From the NCBI GenBank assembly GCA_947371955.1, contig CANBRQ010000021.1:1-37054 (forward strand): a stretch of DNA of 37,054 bases, in the 5' to 3' direction. Under the pieces are notes generated by a model. The model did not search any database. It saw nothing but the letters and a program-made list of their open reading frames with translations, and was not told the DNA's origin. This document shows, one piece after another, positions 8,750 through 16,525 of the stretch. Source of the DNA: Paracoccaceae bacterium. GTDB lineage: Bacteria > Pseudomonadota > Alphaproteobacteria > Rhodobacterales > Rhodobacteraceae. The position numbers were made by a program, and so were the translations under genes. Within the stretch, counting starts at the first letter, position 1; every line of letters starts with the position of its first letter.

Positions 8750-9370
8750 ATGAAAAACCTTCTTCCGGGCATCCTTGCCATGGCGGTCATCGTCGTGGCC
8801 TCCAACATCCTCGTCCAGCATCCGATGGGCGCTTACCTGACCTATGGCGCGCTGACCTATCCGCTCAGCTTTCTGGTCAATGACATAACCAACCGCCTGT
8901 CAGGCGTGCGCGCGGCCCGCACCGTGGTGCTGGCAGGCTTTGTCGCGGGCCTGATCTGCTCGGTCATCGGCACACAAATCTACAATGATTTCGGGCCCTT
9001 GGTAACCCTGCGCGTGGCTCTGGGCTCTGCCACAGCCTTCCTCGTCGGCCAGTTGCTGGACGTCACAATCTTCGACCGCCTGCGCCGGGCCGAATGGTGG
9101 CGTGCCCCCCTGATCTCTACCCTCATGGGCTCCACCATCGACAGCGTGATCTTCTTCACCATCGCTTTTGCAGCATCCCTGACCTTCCTTGAGCCCTGGA
9201 ATGACGTCTCCTGGGCCGCCGCCCCCGGCCCGCTTCTGGGCCTTGGACCGCAGGTTCCGTTCTGGATTTCGCTGGCCCTCGCCGACTGGTGCGTAAAATT
9301 TGGGATCGCTTTGTTCGGCCTGCTGCCGTTCCGTTTGATTATTGCAAGAATGACCACACGGGTAGCGTAA
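8750..9370 (+). CDS. Queuosine precursor transporter (YhhQ/VUT family)
   Basis: A 206-residue integral membrane protein of the VUT/YhhQ family, which imports queuosine precursors (preQ0/preQ1) for modification of tRNA wobble position 34. The family signature is clear: a first segment AMAVIVVASNILVQ, then GALTYPLSFLVNDITNR, and later STIDSVIFFTIAF and LGPQVPFWISLALADWCVKF. About six membrane segments are visible and the length is normal for the family. The leader upstream may be structured. A separate leader element and arfB follow on the same strand. Confidence 0.92.
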   Translation: MKNLLPGILAMAVIVVASNILVQHPMGAYLTYGALTYPLSFLVNDITNRLSGVRAARTVVLAGFVAGLICSVIGTQIYNDFGPLVTLRVALGSATAFLVGQLLDVTIFDRLRRAEWWRAPLISTLMGSTIDSVIFFTIAFAASLTFLEPWNDVSWAAAPGPLLGLGPQVPFWISLALADWCVKFGIALFGLLPFRLIIARMTTRVA

Positions 9371-9376
9371 AAGGTT

Positions 9377-9406
9377 TTGACAAACACAAAATCTGTGGCA
9401 CCCTCT
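9377..9406 (+). promoter_or_regulatory. Possible promoter of the arfB leader transcript
   Basis: A perfect TTGACA (-35 type) lies at 9377-9382, seven bases after the transporter stop. At 17-18 bases downstream the sequence is ACCCTCT, a poor sigma-70 -10 box but loosely like the C-rich -10 of heat-shock sigma promoters. The assignment is tentative. Confidence 0.3.
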
Positions 9407-9425
9407 CCTTATCGGCAACAATTTC

Positions 9426-9442
9426 GAAAGGAGGTGATCCAG
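9426..9442 (+). promoter_or_regulatory. Extreme Shine-Dalgarno, 17 bases complementary to the 16S 3' end
   Basis: GAAAGGAGGTGATCCAG is the exact complement of the 3' end of 16S rRNA as known in this group (CTGGATCACCTCCTTTC). The core GGAGG lies 7 bases before a GTG start, the ideal spacing. Ordinary ribosome-binding sites in this window match only 4-6 bases. Confidence 0.8.
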
Positions 9443-9498
9443 TGTCTAGAGTGATATTGGAGAGTGGTGTCGGGACAGCTGGAGGGCTCGTTTTCTAG
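9442..9498 (+). CDS. 18-codon leader peptide upstream of arfB
   Basis: A short ORF, GTG to TAG, encoding MSRVILESGVGTAGGLVF. I do not recognise the peptide. Support for translation is the exceptional ribosome-binding site directly in front and the fact that its stop codon coincides with the base of a stem-loop (9497-9510). A longer frame open from 9289 includes it, but the upstream part overlaps the transporter gene and has no good start. It is probably a leader or uORF whose translation, rather than product, matters for the RNA folding downstream and for arfB. Whether the peptide itself has a role cannot be told. Confidence 0.55.
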   Translation: MSRVILESGVGTAGGLVF

Positions 9499-9560
9499 GG
9501 GCAACCCCCTTAAAGACGGCCAAAGGTTGGATGGATGCCCTAACTGGCCCATCTCCTTGG
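9497..9560 (+). ncRNA. Structured leader RNA between the leader ORF and arfB
   Basis: Two stem-loops lie between the leader stop codon and the terminator. The first is AGGGG-caac-CCCCT (9497-9510). The second is a longer interrupted stem, CCAA(A)GG...ATGG paired with CCAT...CCTTGG (9520-9560). The AG of the leader stop codon TAG forms the base of the first stem, so a terminating ribosome would melt it. Together with the terminator they make an attenuator-like arrangement. Confidence 0.5.
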
Positions 9561-9568
9561 AACTCGGG

Positions 9569-9601
9569 AAGGGTCGCTGGCGAAGCGGCCCTTTCTCATT
9601 T
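9569..9601 (+). terminator. Rho-independent terminator directly before arfB
   Basis: A 10-bp stem (AAGGGTCGCT with AGCGGCCCTT, one T-G pair), loop GGCGA, then TCTCATTT. It ends about 11 bases before the arfB ATG, so arfB is expressed only by read-through or from a promoter hidden inside the hairpin. Confidence 0.75.
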
Positions 9602-9612
9602 AAATCAACAGC

Positions 9613-10035
9613 ATGCTGCACATCACCGACGCCATCCAAATCGCTGACTGGGAACTGTCAGAGCAATTCGTCCGCGCCTCTGGCCCGGGCGGGCAGAACG
9701 TCAACAAAGTCTCCACAGCCGTCGAACTGCGGTTTGAGGCGGAGCGGTCGCCCAACCTGACCCCTTCCGTCAAAGCACGCCTGAAACGCCTCGCCGGGCG
9801 GCGCTGGACGAACGAGGGCGCCATTGTGATACAGGCCGAGGAAACCCGCAGTCAGGCGCAAAACCGCGAACTCGCCCGCGAAAGGCTGGTCGCGATGATC
9901 CGCGAGGCGCTGATCCCGCCGAAGCGCCGGTTGGCGACCAAGCCGACCTACGGCAGCATCAAGCGGCGGCTGGTGGCCAAGAAGGTCCGCAGCGATGTGA
10001 AATCAAACCGCCAGACGCCCGAGGACGAGGATTAG
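9613..10035 (+). CDS. arfB: Ribosome-rescue peptidyl-tRNA hydrolase ArfB (YaeJ)
   Basis: A 140-residue codon-independent release factor that frees ribosomes stalled at the end of broken mRNAs. The catalytic GGQ motif is at residues 26-28 (RASGPGGQNVNKVSTAVELRF). The basic C-terminal tail (KPTYGSIKRRL, KKVRSDVKSNRQ) is the part that enters the empty mRNA channel. Length is normal for the family. There is no recognisable ribosome-binding site before the ATG, and a terminator sits immediately upstream, in sharp contrast to the strong site of the leader ORF. This suggests low, regulated expression. Its stop overlaps that of pncB on the other strand by two bases. Confidence 0.95.
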   Translation: MLHITDAIQIADWELSEQFVRASGPGGQNVNKVSTAVELRFEAERSPNLTPSVKARLKRLAGRRWTNEGAIVIQAEETRSQAQNRELARERLVAMIREALIPPKRRLATKPTYGSIKRRLVAKKVRSDVKSNRQTPEDED

Positions 10036-11324
10036 ACCACCAGATCCATCGGCTGCTGCACGCCGACGCCGAACACCCGCTTGTAGCGTTCAATCTGATC
10101 CGCCGGCCCCAAAGCCTTGTTCGGATTGTCGGAAAGCTTCACCGTCGGATGCCCATCCGCCGACACCGCCTTGCAGACCAGCGAGAACGGCGCCAGCGCA
10201 TCACCGGCCACCAAACCACTGAAATCATTGGTCAGCATCGTGCCCCAGCCAAACGAGACCTTGACCCGTCCGAAGAACTGCCTGTGCAACTCCTCGATCT
10301 TGGCCACATCCAGCCCGTCCGAGAAAATCACCAGTTTCTGCCGAGGGTCCTCGCCCCGGTCCTGCCACCAGCGGATCGCCACCTCCGCCGCATGGGCCGG
10401 ATCGCCGCTGTCGACCCGGATGCCGGTCCACGAGGCCAACCAGTCCGGCGCCTTCTTCAGGAAGCCTTCGGTGCCGTAGGTATCCGGCAGGATGATCCGC
10501 AGGTTGCCGTCGTGCTCCTCCTGCCAATCGGCCAGCACTTGATAAGGCGAGCGCGCCAGTTCCGCATCCGTCCGCGCCAGTGCGGCGTAAACCATCGGCA
10601 GTTCATGCGCATTGGTGCCGATCGCCTCGATATCCCGCCGTTGGGCGATCAGACAGTTCGAGGTGCCGATAAAGCTCTTCTCCAGCCCCTCCATCATCGC
10701 CTGCACGGACCAGTCCTGCCACAGGAAGGAATGCCGCCGCCGCGTGCCGAAATCGGCGATCTTCAGGCCTTCGATCGTCTTCAGCCGGGTGATCTTTTCC
10801 CACAGCTTGGTCATCGCGCGGGCGTAAAGCACCTCAAGCTCAAACCGCCCCAAACGCTGCAAAACCGCCCGGCCCCGCAGTTCCATCAGCACGGCCAGCG
10901 CGGGAATCTCCCATAGCATCACCTCATGCCAGCGGCCCTCGAAGGTCAGTTCATACTGGCCGTCGCGCTTTTCCAGATGATAGGGCGGCAAGCGCATGCC
11001 CTCGAACCACTCCATGAAATCGGGGCGGAACATCTGGCGTTTACCGTAGAACATGTTGCCGCGCAGCCAGGTGCTTTCACCCCGGCTCAGCGACAAGGAC
11101 CGGACATGATCCAGCTGTTCGCGCAGCTCACCCTCATCGACCAGATCGGCCAGCCGGATATGATGACTGCGGTTCAGCAGGCTGAATTCGACATGGGTGT
11201 CCGGCCTGTTTCGGAAAATTGACTGGCACATCAAAAGCTTGTAAAAGTCGGTGTCGATCAGCGACCGCACGATCGGGTCGATTTTCCAGCGGTGATTCCA
11301 CACCCGTGTCGCAAGATCAACCAT
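10032..11324 (-). CDS. pncB: Nicotinate phosphoribosyltransferase
   Basis: A 430-residue enzyme joining nicotinate to PRPP to give nicotinate mononucleotide in the NAD salvage (Preiss-Handler) pathway. Family marks include SLIDTDFYKLLMCQSIF near the start, the FGTRRRHSF segment, GTSNCLIAQ, GTNAHELPMVYAAL, and the phosphate-binding regions IRVDSGDPAHAA and IFSDGLDV. Length matches E. coli PncB (about 400) with a slightly longer tail. It is the last gene of a minus-strand cluster with pncA and a hybrid kinase, 48 bases after the kinase gene. Its stop codon overlaps the arfB stop on the opposite strand. Confidence 0.96.
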   Translation of the reverse strand: MVDLATRVWNHRWKIDPIVRSLIDTDFYKLLMCQSIFRNRPDTHVEFSLLNRSHHIRLADLVDEGELREQLDHVRSLSLSRGESTWLRGNMFYGKRQMFRPDFMEWFEGMRLPPYHLEKRDGQYELTFEGRWHEVMLWEIPALAVLMELRGRAVLQRLGRFELEVLYARAMTKLWEKITRLKTIEGLKIADFGTRRRHSFLWQDWSVQAMMEGLEKSFIGTSNCLIAQRRDIEAIGTNAHELPMVYAALARTDAELARSPYQVLADWQEEHDGNLRIILPDTYGTEGFLKKAPDWLASWTGIRVDSGDPAHAAEVAIRWWQDRGEDPRQKLVIFSDGLDVAKIEELHRQFFGRVKVSFGWGTMLTNDFSGLVAGDALAPFSLVCKAVSADGHPTVKLSDNPNKALGPADQIERYKRVFGVGVQQPMDLVV

Positions 11325-11372
11325 GATGAGGCTCCTTCCGGGGGCGACTATGGCAGCAAGCCGGGCGGAAGG

Positions 11373-13613
11373 TCAAAGGCCCATCGCACGCTTCAGCCCG
11401 GTATCCGGCGGAAAATACGCCTCTATTTCCGCCAGAAGGTCGCGGCGCGACAGGGGTTTGACCATAAAACCGTCCAGGCCAGCCGCGCGACAGGCCGCCC
11501 TGTCCTCGCCAAAGGCATTGGCCGTCAGCGCGACAATCGGGCAGCGCGGCCATCCACGCGCTTCTTCAAACGCCCGGATGTCACGCGTGGCCTGCAAGCC
11601 ATCTTTGACCGGCATCGAGACATCCATCAGCACCATGTCTGGCGGATGCCCCTGATACATCTGAAACGCCTCCTCGCCATTTTCCGCCTCGACCAATTCC
11701 GCGACGTGGCTGCCCAGCATCTTGCGCAGGATCATCATGTTGGTCCGGTTGTCCTCGGCCACCATGATGCGCAGGCCGGGGCGCAGCGTGGCCAGCGGGC
11801 GCACCCGGGGCACATCCGCCGCCGCCCGTGCCTGCGGCATGACAACCTTCAGCTCAAAGACCGAGCCGTGGCCAACCTCGGATCGCACCGAAATCCCGCC
11901 GCCCATCTGTTCGGCCAGCATCGAGCAGATCGTCAGCCCCAGCCCTGTACCGCCAAACTGCCGGGCAATCCCGTTGTCGGCCTGGCTGAAGCTGTCGAAA
12001 ATCCGGCTGATCCGGTCGGGCGCTATGCCAATGCCGGTGTCGGCCACGTCAATCTCCAGCACATCGCCGCGCAAAGGCCGCACCGTCACCATCACCGACC
12101 CTTCCCGCGTGAATTTCACCGCGTTGCCGACAAGGTTCAGCAGGATCTGCCGCAACTTGCCCTCATCCCCCAGAACGGACACCTCCGGGGGCAGGACAAG
12201 CCGCAACTCCAGCCCCTTTTTTGCCGCAACAGGCTCCAGAATGCGCATGACGCCTTCCACCGAACCGGTCAGCGAGAAGACCCGTGCCTCCAGAGTGGAC
12301 TTGCCCGATTGCAGCTTGGCCAGATCAAGGATATCATTGATGATGTCCAACAGCAGCCGACCGGAATCCAGTATCGTCTCGACATAGTCGCGCTGCACCT
12401 TCGACAGCCGGGTTTCCGAGAGCAGTTCCGCCACCCCGATCACCCCATTCATCGGGGTCCGGATTTCATGGCTCATGTTGGCCAGAAAGCGCGATTTCGA
12501 CTGGCCCGCCTCCTCGGCCGCAGCACGGGCGCGGGCGAGTTCCGCCTCGCGCTGTTTCGCTTCGCCAATCTCGCGCTCTACCGCGATCCAAAGCTGCAAC
12601 TGGCCCGCGTCATCCATGATCGGCGTGATCGAGGTTTCCATCCAGAACGCCCGCCCACCTTTGCCAAGGTTCAGCACCTCTGCCCGCACCGGGCGCTTGC
12701 CCTCACGCGCAGCGGCCAGCCGGGCGATCGTCTCGGGATCCGTCCCGGGGGCGTTCAGGATATCGGCCGGATAGCGCCCTACGGCTTCCTGGAAAGCATA
12801 ACCGGTGATCCGCGAAAACGCCTCGTTCACCCATTCGATCCGGCCATCGGGGGCCGAGATGATGATGCTGTCCTTGGCATATTTCGCAACCAGAGCAAGG
12901 CGTTGGCTGTCGCGGGCAGACCTTGCCAACTCCCCCTGCGCCAGTTCCTGTTCGTGCTGGTGCTTGAGCAAGGCATACTCGTTGCGGCGGCGGTGCAGAT
13001 GGTTCCGCTCCACCATGTCGATGAACAGGATCGAGATATAGGCCAGAAGCCCGAAGGCCGCCGCAAAGAACCCGTACTCCGGCGAGGTGGCAAGTTCCAC
13101 GCGCTGCAGGTCCTGCGCCATCATGGCAAAACCGGTCAGGGCAAAGATCGCCAGCCGCAGATCGGCCACCGGGCGCAGATGCGGGCGTGCAAGACCGGCG
13201 TTGATGACCGCCGAAATCAGGAAGGCCGCCGCGAAGAACCGAACCTCATGCAGTTCAATCCCGCGCCAGCAGAGCGTCACGCATCCTGCAATCGTCGCCG
13301 CCTGCACTCCGGCCGAGATCAGCGCGATGCGGCGTGGCCAAGGCCCGGCCTCTCCGGCTTCCAGCCGGTGGATGACGGATTTCAGGCAGGCGATATCGAC
13401 AGCCTCCCCCGTCAGGGCCAGAACAGCCAGCAACAGCCCCAACCGGCCCGAGTCCAGAAGCGCAACCGTCGCAGACCCGAACAGAGTCAGCTTCTGGCGC
13501 AGCCAGAAGCTGCGGATGCGGCCCCTGGCATAGTGCAAAAGCTGGCCAGTCGGGCTGATCCGCTCTTCAAAATGCGCGAGGTCGATCAGCGCAACCGTTC
13601 GCGTTTCGGCCAT
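11373..13613 (-). CDS. Membrane hybrid histidine kinase inside the NAD-salvage cluster
   Basis: A 746-residue sensor kinase. Residues 25-215 contain about five or six hydrophobic segments, a membrane sensor region of no family I can name. A short coiled coil and a PAS domain follow (about 245-355, SIIISAPDGRIEWVNEAFSRITGY), then HisKA with His382 (FLANMSHEIRTPMNG) and HATPase (LLNLVGNAVKF, DTGIGIAP, GTGLGL). One receiver domain has Asp664 (VLMDVSMPVKDG). I choose the ATG at 13613 because GGAAAG lies just before it; the frame opens at 13640. It sits 60 bases after pncA and 48 before pncB on the same strand, so it is probably co-transcribed with both NAD-salvage enzymes. No response regulator gene is nearby. 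Confidence 0.92.
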   Translation of the reverse strand: MAETRTVALIDLAHFEERISPTGQLLHYARGRIRSFWLRQKLTLFGSATVALLDSGRLGLLLAVLALTGEAVDIACLKSVIHRLEAGEAGPWPRRIALISAGVQAATIAGCVTLCWRGIELHEVRFFAAAFLISAVINAGLARPHLRPVADLRLAIFALTGFAMMAQDLQRVELATSPEYGFFAAAFGLLAYISILFIDMVERNHLHRRRNEYALLKHQHEQELAQGELARSARDSQRLALVAKYAKDSIIISAPDGRIEWVNEAFSRITGYAFQEAVGRYPADILNAPGTDPETIARLAAAREGKRPVRAEVLNLGKGGRAFWMETSITPIMDDAGQLQLWIAVEREIGEAKQREAELARARAAAEEAGQSKSRFLANMSHEIRTPMNGVIGVAELLSETRLSKVQRDYVETILDSGRLLLDIINDILDLAKLQSGKSTLEARVFSLTGSVEGVMRILEPVAAKKGLELRLVLPPEVSVLGDEGKLRQILLNLVGNAVKFTREGSVMVTVRPLRGDVLEIDVADTGIGIAPDRISRIFDSFSQADNGIARQFGGTGLGLTICSMLAEQMGGGISVRSEVGHGSVFELKVVMPQARAAADVPRVRPLATLRPGLRIMVAEDNRTNMMILRKMLGSHVAELVEAENGEEAFQMYQGHPPDMVLMDVSMPVKDGLQATRDIRAFEEARGWPRCPIVALTANAFGEDRAACRAAGLDGFMVKPLSRRDLLAEIEAYFPPDTGLKRAMGL

Positions 13614-13673
13614 GGCTTTCCTTTCCCGATCCTTGGGCAAAGCCTAGGACCTCAAGGTTAAGGAAGGCTGAAT

Positions 13674-14279
13674 TCAATCCTGCAAATGAACGCCCGCCGC
13701 CTGCATCGCCGCCTGCTGCGCCGCCAGCGATCCGTCCAGATCAATCGCCCGGCAAGCGCCCTGCAAAACGGTCACGTCAAAGCCTTTTGCGGAATCCAGC
13801 GCCGAAAAGGCCACGCAATAATCCGTGGCCAACCCGACAAGCGTCAGCTTGGAGATCCCGCGCGCCCGCAGATAGCCCTCCAGTCCTGTTGGCGTGACGC
13901 GGTCATTTTCGAACAGGGCAGAATAGCTGTCGATCGCCGCCCGAAACCCCTTGCGGATCACCAGATGCGCCGGATCGGTGCGCAGATCGGCGTGAAATTC
14001 CGCCCCTTTGGTGCCCTGCACGCAATGCACCGGCCACAGGGTTTGCGGGCCATAGGGCATCTGCATCGTTGAAAACGCCTGCGCCCCGGGATGGTTGGCG
14101 GCAAACGAAGAGTGATCCGCCGGGTGCCAATCCTGCGTCAGCACGACGGTCTGAAACTCCTTCATCAACGCGTTGATGCGGGGGATGATCAGATCCCCCT
14201 CCGCCACAGCCAGAGCACCACCGGGGCAGAAGTCATTCTGCACGTCGATCACGATCAGGGCTTCATCTGATGGCCGCAT
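13674..14279 (-). CDS. pncA: Nicotinamidase / pyrazinamidase
   Basis: A 201-residue cysteine hydrolase converting nicotinamide to nicotinate, the first NAD-salvage step. The catalytic triad is visible: Asp12 (LIVIDVQNDFCPGG), Lys110 (VIRKGF) and Cys155 (GLATDYCVAFSALD). Metal ligands come from the TQDWHPADHSSF segment (Asp50, His52, His56) and a nearby histidine. Length is standard. It is the first gene of the minus-strand cluster; a 91-base gap separates it from the divergent trhO, and promoters for both must lie there. Its product feeds directly into the PncB reaction two genes downstream. Confidence 0.96.
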   Translation of the reverse strand: MRPSDEALIVIDVQNDFCPGGALAVAEGDLIIPRINALMKEFQTVVLTQDWHPADHSSFAANHPGAQAFSTMQMPYGPQTLWPVHCVQGTKGAEFHADLRTDPAHLVIRKGFRAAIDSYSALFENDRVTPTGLEGYLRARGISKLTLVGLATDYCVAFSALDSAKGFDVTVLQGACRAIDLDGSLAAQQAAMQAAGVHLQD

Positions 14280-14370
14280 GGCTTCCTCACTTTTGTCGAA
14301 GGCTAGGCACAGCGTCGCAGTCGGTCAAGCGGGGCTTGAGTTCAAGGCCCGATGCGCCTAATTCCGCGCC

Positions 14371-15177
14371 ATGTTCACCGTCGCCGCCCTGTACCACTTC
14401 ACCCCCTTCGCGGACCCGCAAGGCCTGCGTGGCCCGCTGTTTGACCTTTGCGAAGCACAATCCATCAAGGGCACGCTTCTGCTTGCAGGCGAGGGCATCA
14501 ACGGCACGGTCGCAGGCCCTGCCGAGGGGATTGCTGCACTGCTGTCCTATATCCGCGCCCTTCCCGGCTGTGACAGCCTCGTCTGGAAGGAAAGCCACGC
14601 CGAAACCATGCCCTTCGTCCGCCTGAAGGTCCGCGTCAAACGCGAGATCGTCACGCTGGGGGTGGAGGGTATCGACCCGCTCGCCCGCGTCGGCCGCCAC
14701 GTGCCGCCGCAGGACTGGAACGCGCTGATCTCTTCCCCCGATGTGGCGGTCATCGACACGCGCAATGCCTATGAAATCTCGATTGGCACGTTTCGGGGCG
14801 CGATCGACCCCGGCACCTCGACCTTCCGGGAATTTCCGGCATGGTGGCAGTCCAACCGCGACAAATTCGAAGGCAAACGCATCGCCATGTTCTGCACCGG
14901 TGGCATCAGGTGCGAGAAATCCACCAACTACCTCCTCGGCCAGGGCGTGCCAGAGGTGTTTCACCTGCAAGGCGGCGTGTTGAAGTATCTGGAAGACGTC
15001 GCCGAAGACAAAAGCCTGTGGCAGGGCGAGTGTTTCGTCTTCGACCACCGCGTTGCCGTGGGGCATGGGCTGAAGCAAGGCACCTCGCAGATGTGCCGGG
15101 CCTGCGGTCATCCGCACGCGGAAGGAATGGAGTGCCCCGAATGCGGGCCGCATCAGATTTTAGCCATCACAAATTAG
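14371..15177 (+). CDS. trhO: tRNA uridine-34 hydroxylase TrhO (YceA), rhodanese fold
   Basis: A 268-residue rhodanese-related protein. TrhO uses oxygen to hydroxylate uridine 34 of some tRNAs, the first step to 5-(carboxy)methoxyuridine. Residues 1-95 form the family-specific N-terminal domain (GTLLLAGEGINGTVAG), and 115-220 the rhodanese domain with active-loop Cys175 (FCTGGIRCEK). The C-terminus has a CxxC...CxxC pair (MCRACGHPHAEGMECPECG), probably a metal site. Length is shorter than E. coli YceA (350) but usual in alphaproteobacteria. The start is the ATG at 14371; no clear ribosome-binding site is visible. Confidence 0.93.
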   Translation: MFTVAALYHFTPFADPQGLRGPLFDLCEAQSIKGTLLLAGEGINGTVAGPAEGIAALLSYIRALPGCDSLVWKESHAETMPFVRLKVRVKREIVTLGVEGIDPLARVGRHVPPQDWNALISSPDVAVIDTRNAYEISIGTFRGAIDPGTSTFREFPAWWQSNRDKFEGKRIAMFCTGGIRCEKSTNYLLGQGVPEVFHLQGGVLKYLEDVAEDKSLWQGECFVFDHRVAVGHGLKQGTSQMCRACGHPHAEGMECPECGPHQILAITN

Positions 15178-15234
15178 CATTTGACCCTGCCGCAGGTTAG
15201 GGCGATTTTGCCCGCCTTCCCTGGCAGGTGCGCG

Positions 15235-16470
15235 ATGACAAAACCCTCCGTTTTCACTCCGGTTCTCATCGCGGGCGGCGCGGTGCTGATGCTGTCCTTC
15301 GCCCTGCGCGCCAGCTTCGGCGTGTTCCAAATCCCGATCGCGTCAGAGTTCGGCTGGCCAAGGTCGGATTTTTCGATGGCCATCGCCATCCAGAACCTCG
15401 CTTGGGGTATCGGCCAGCCCGTGTTCGGCGCCATGGCCGAACGCTTCGGTGACCGCAAGGCGATCATCCTCGGCGCGTTGCTTTATGCGCTGGGGCTGCT
15501 GCTGTCAGGCTTTGCCAGCACACCCGGCACCATGCAGCTTCTGGAAATCCTCGTGGGTTTTGGCATTGCCGGAACCGGCTTCGGCGTGATCCTTGCCATC
15601 GTCGGCCGCGCAACCAGCCCGGAAAACCGCTCGCTGTCCCTCGGAATCGCCACTGCGGCAGGCTCGGCCGGGCAGGTCATCGGCGCCCCTGCCGCTGAAC
15701 TGTTGCTGCAGCACTACCACTGGCAGACCGTCTTCGGCATCTTCGCAGTGGCGATCCTGTTCACGCTGTTCGCCCTGCCCTTCCTGAAAGCGCAGCCGAT
15801 GGCCACGAAGGCCGAGTTGAAGGAAAGCCTTGGCACCGTCCTGCTGCGCGCCTTCAAAGACCCGTCCTATGCGATGATCTTCATGGGCTTCTTTTCCTGC
15901 GGCTACCAGCTGGCCTTCATCACCGCCCACTTCCCCGCCTTCGTGACCGAACGGTGCGGAGCGATCGACCCATCCGGCATGCTGGCCGGGATCGGCATCA
16001 CCACGACCTCGGCTTTGGGCGCCATCGCCATCTCGGTGATCGGCCTCTTCAACATCGGAGGCTCCTTGCTGGCGGGCTATCTCGGCAAGCGGTACTCCAA
16101 GAAATACCTTCTGGCCGGGATCTACACCGGACGCACGCTTGCTTCGATCGCCTTCATCATGATGCCGATGACGCCGACGACGGTGCTGGTCTTCTCCGCC
16201 GTCATGGGCTCGATGTGGCTGGCGACTGTGCCGCTGACCTCGGGCCTTGTCGCGCACCTGTACGGCATCCGCTACATGGGCACGCTCTACGGCTTTGTCT
16301 TCCTCAGCCACCAGTTGGGATCGTTCATGGGCGTCTGGCTGGGTGGCACGATGTATGACCTGACCGGAGATTACACCACCGTCTGGTGGATCGGCATCGC
16401 CGTCGGTGCCTTCTCGGCCCTGATCCACCTGCCGATCCGCGAACGGCCGATGGCCCTGCAACCCGTGTAA
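15235..16470 (+). CDS. MFS transporter, 12 membrane segments
   Basis: A 411-residue major facilitator with about twelve hydrophobic segments. The signature loop between segments 2 and 3 is GAMAERFGDRKAII. The opening ASFGVFQIPIASEFGWPRSDFS resembles the oxalate/monocarboxylate branch of the superfamily, but the substrate cannot be told. The frame is open from 15181 (TTG); I choose the ATG at 15235 because it follows GGCAGGTG and begins a normal cytoplasmic N-terminus. It stands alone, 57 bases after trhO and 55 before the next gene. Confidence 0.88.
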   Translation: MTKPSVFTPVLIAGGAVLMLSFALRASFGVFQIPIASEFGWPRSDFSMAIAIQNLAWGIGQPVFGAMAERFGDRKAIILGALLYALGLLLSGFASTPGTMQLLEILVGFGIAGTGFGVILAIVGRATSPENRSLSLGIATAAGSAGQVIGAPAAELLLQHYHWQTVFGIFAVAILFTLFALPFLKAQPMATKAELKESLGTVLLRAFKDPSYAMIFMGFFSCGYQLAFITAHFPAFVTERCGAIDPSGMLAGIGITTTSALGAIAISVIGLFNIGGSLLAGYLGKRYSKKYLLAGIYTGRTLASIAFIMMPMTPTTVLVFSAVMGSMWLATVPLTSGLVAHLYGIRYMGTLYGFVFLSHQLGSFMGVWLGGTMYDLTGDYTTVWWIGIAVGAFSALIHLPIRERPMALQPV

Positions 16471-16525
16471 TGCTTCCCAAGCCGGGGTTCCTGCGCTAAC
16501 CAACGGAGAAATACCGAAGGTCCGC

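Noticed and set aside
11292-13661. 789-codon open frame on the plus strand opposite the hybrid kinase
   Set aside because: Antisense shadow; the kinase motifs are on the minus strand and the plus translation is low-complexity (Arg, Gln, His, Pro).
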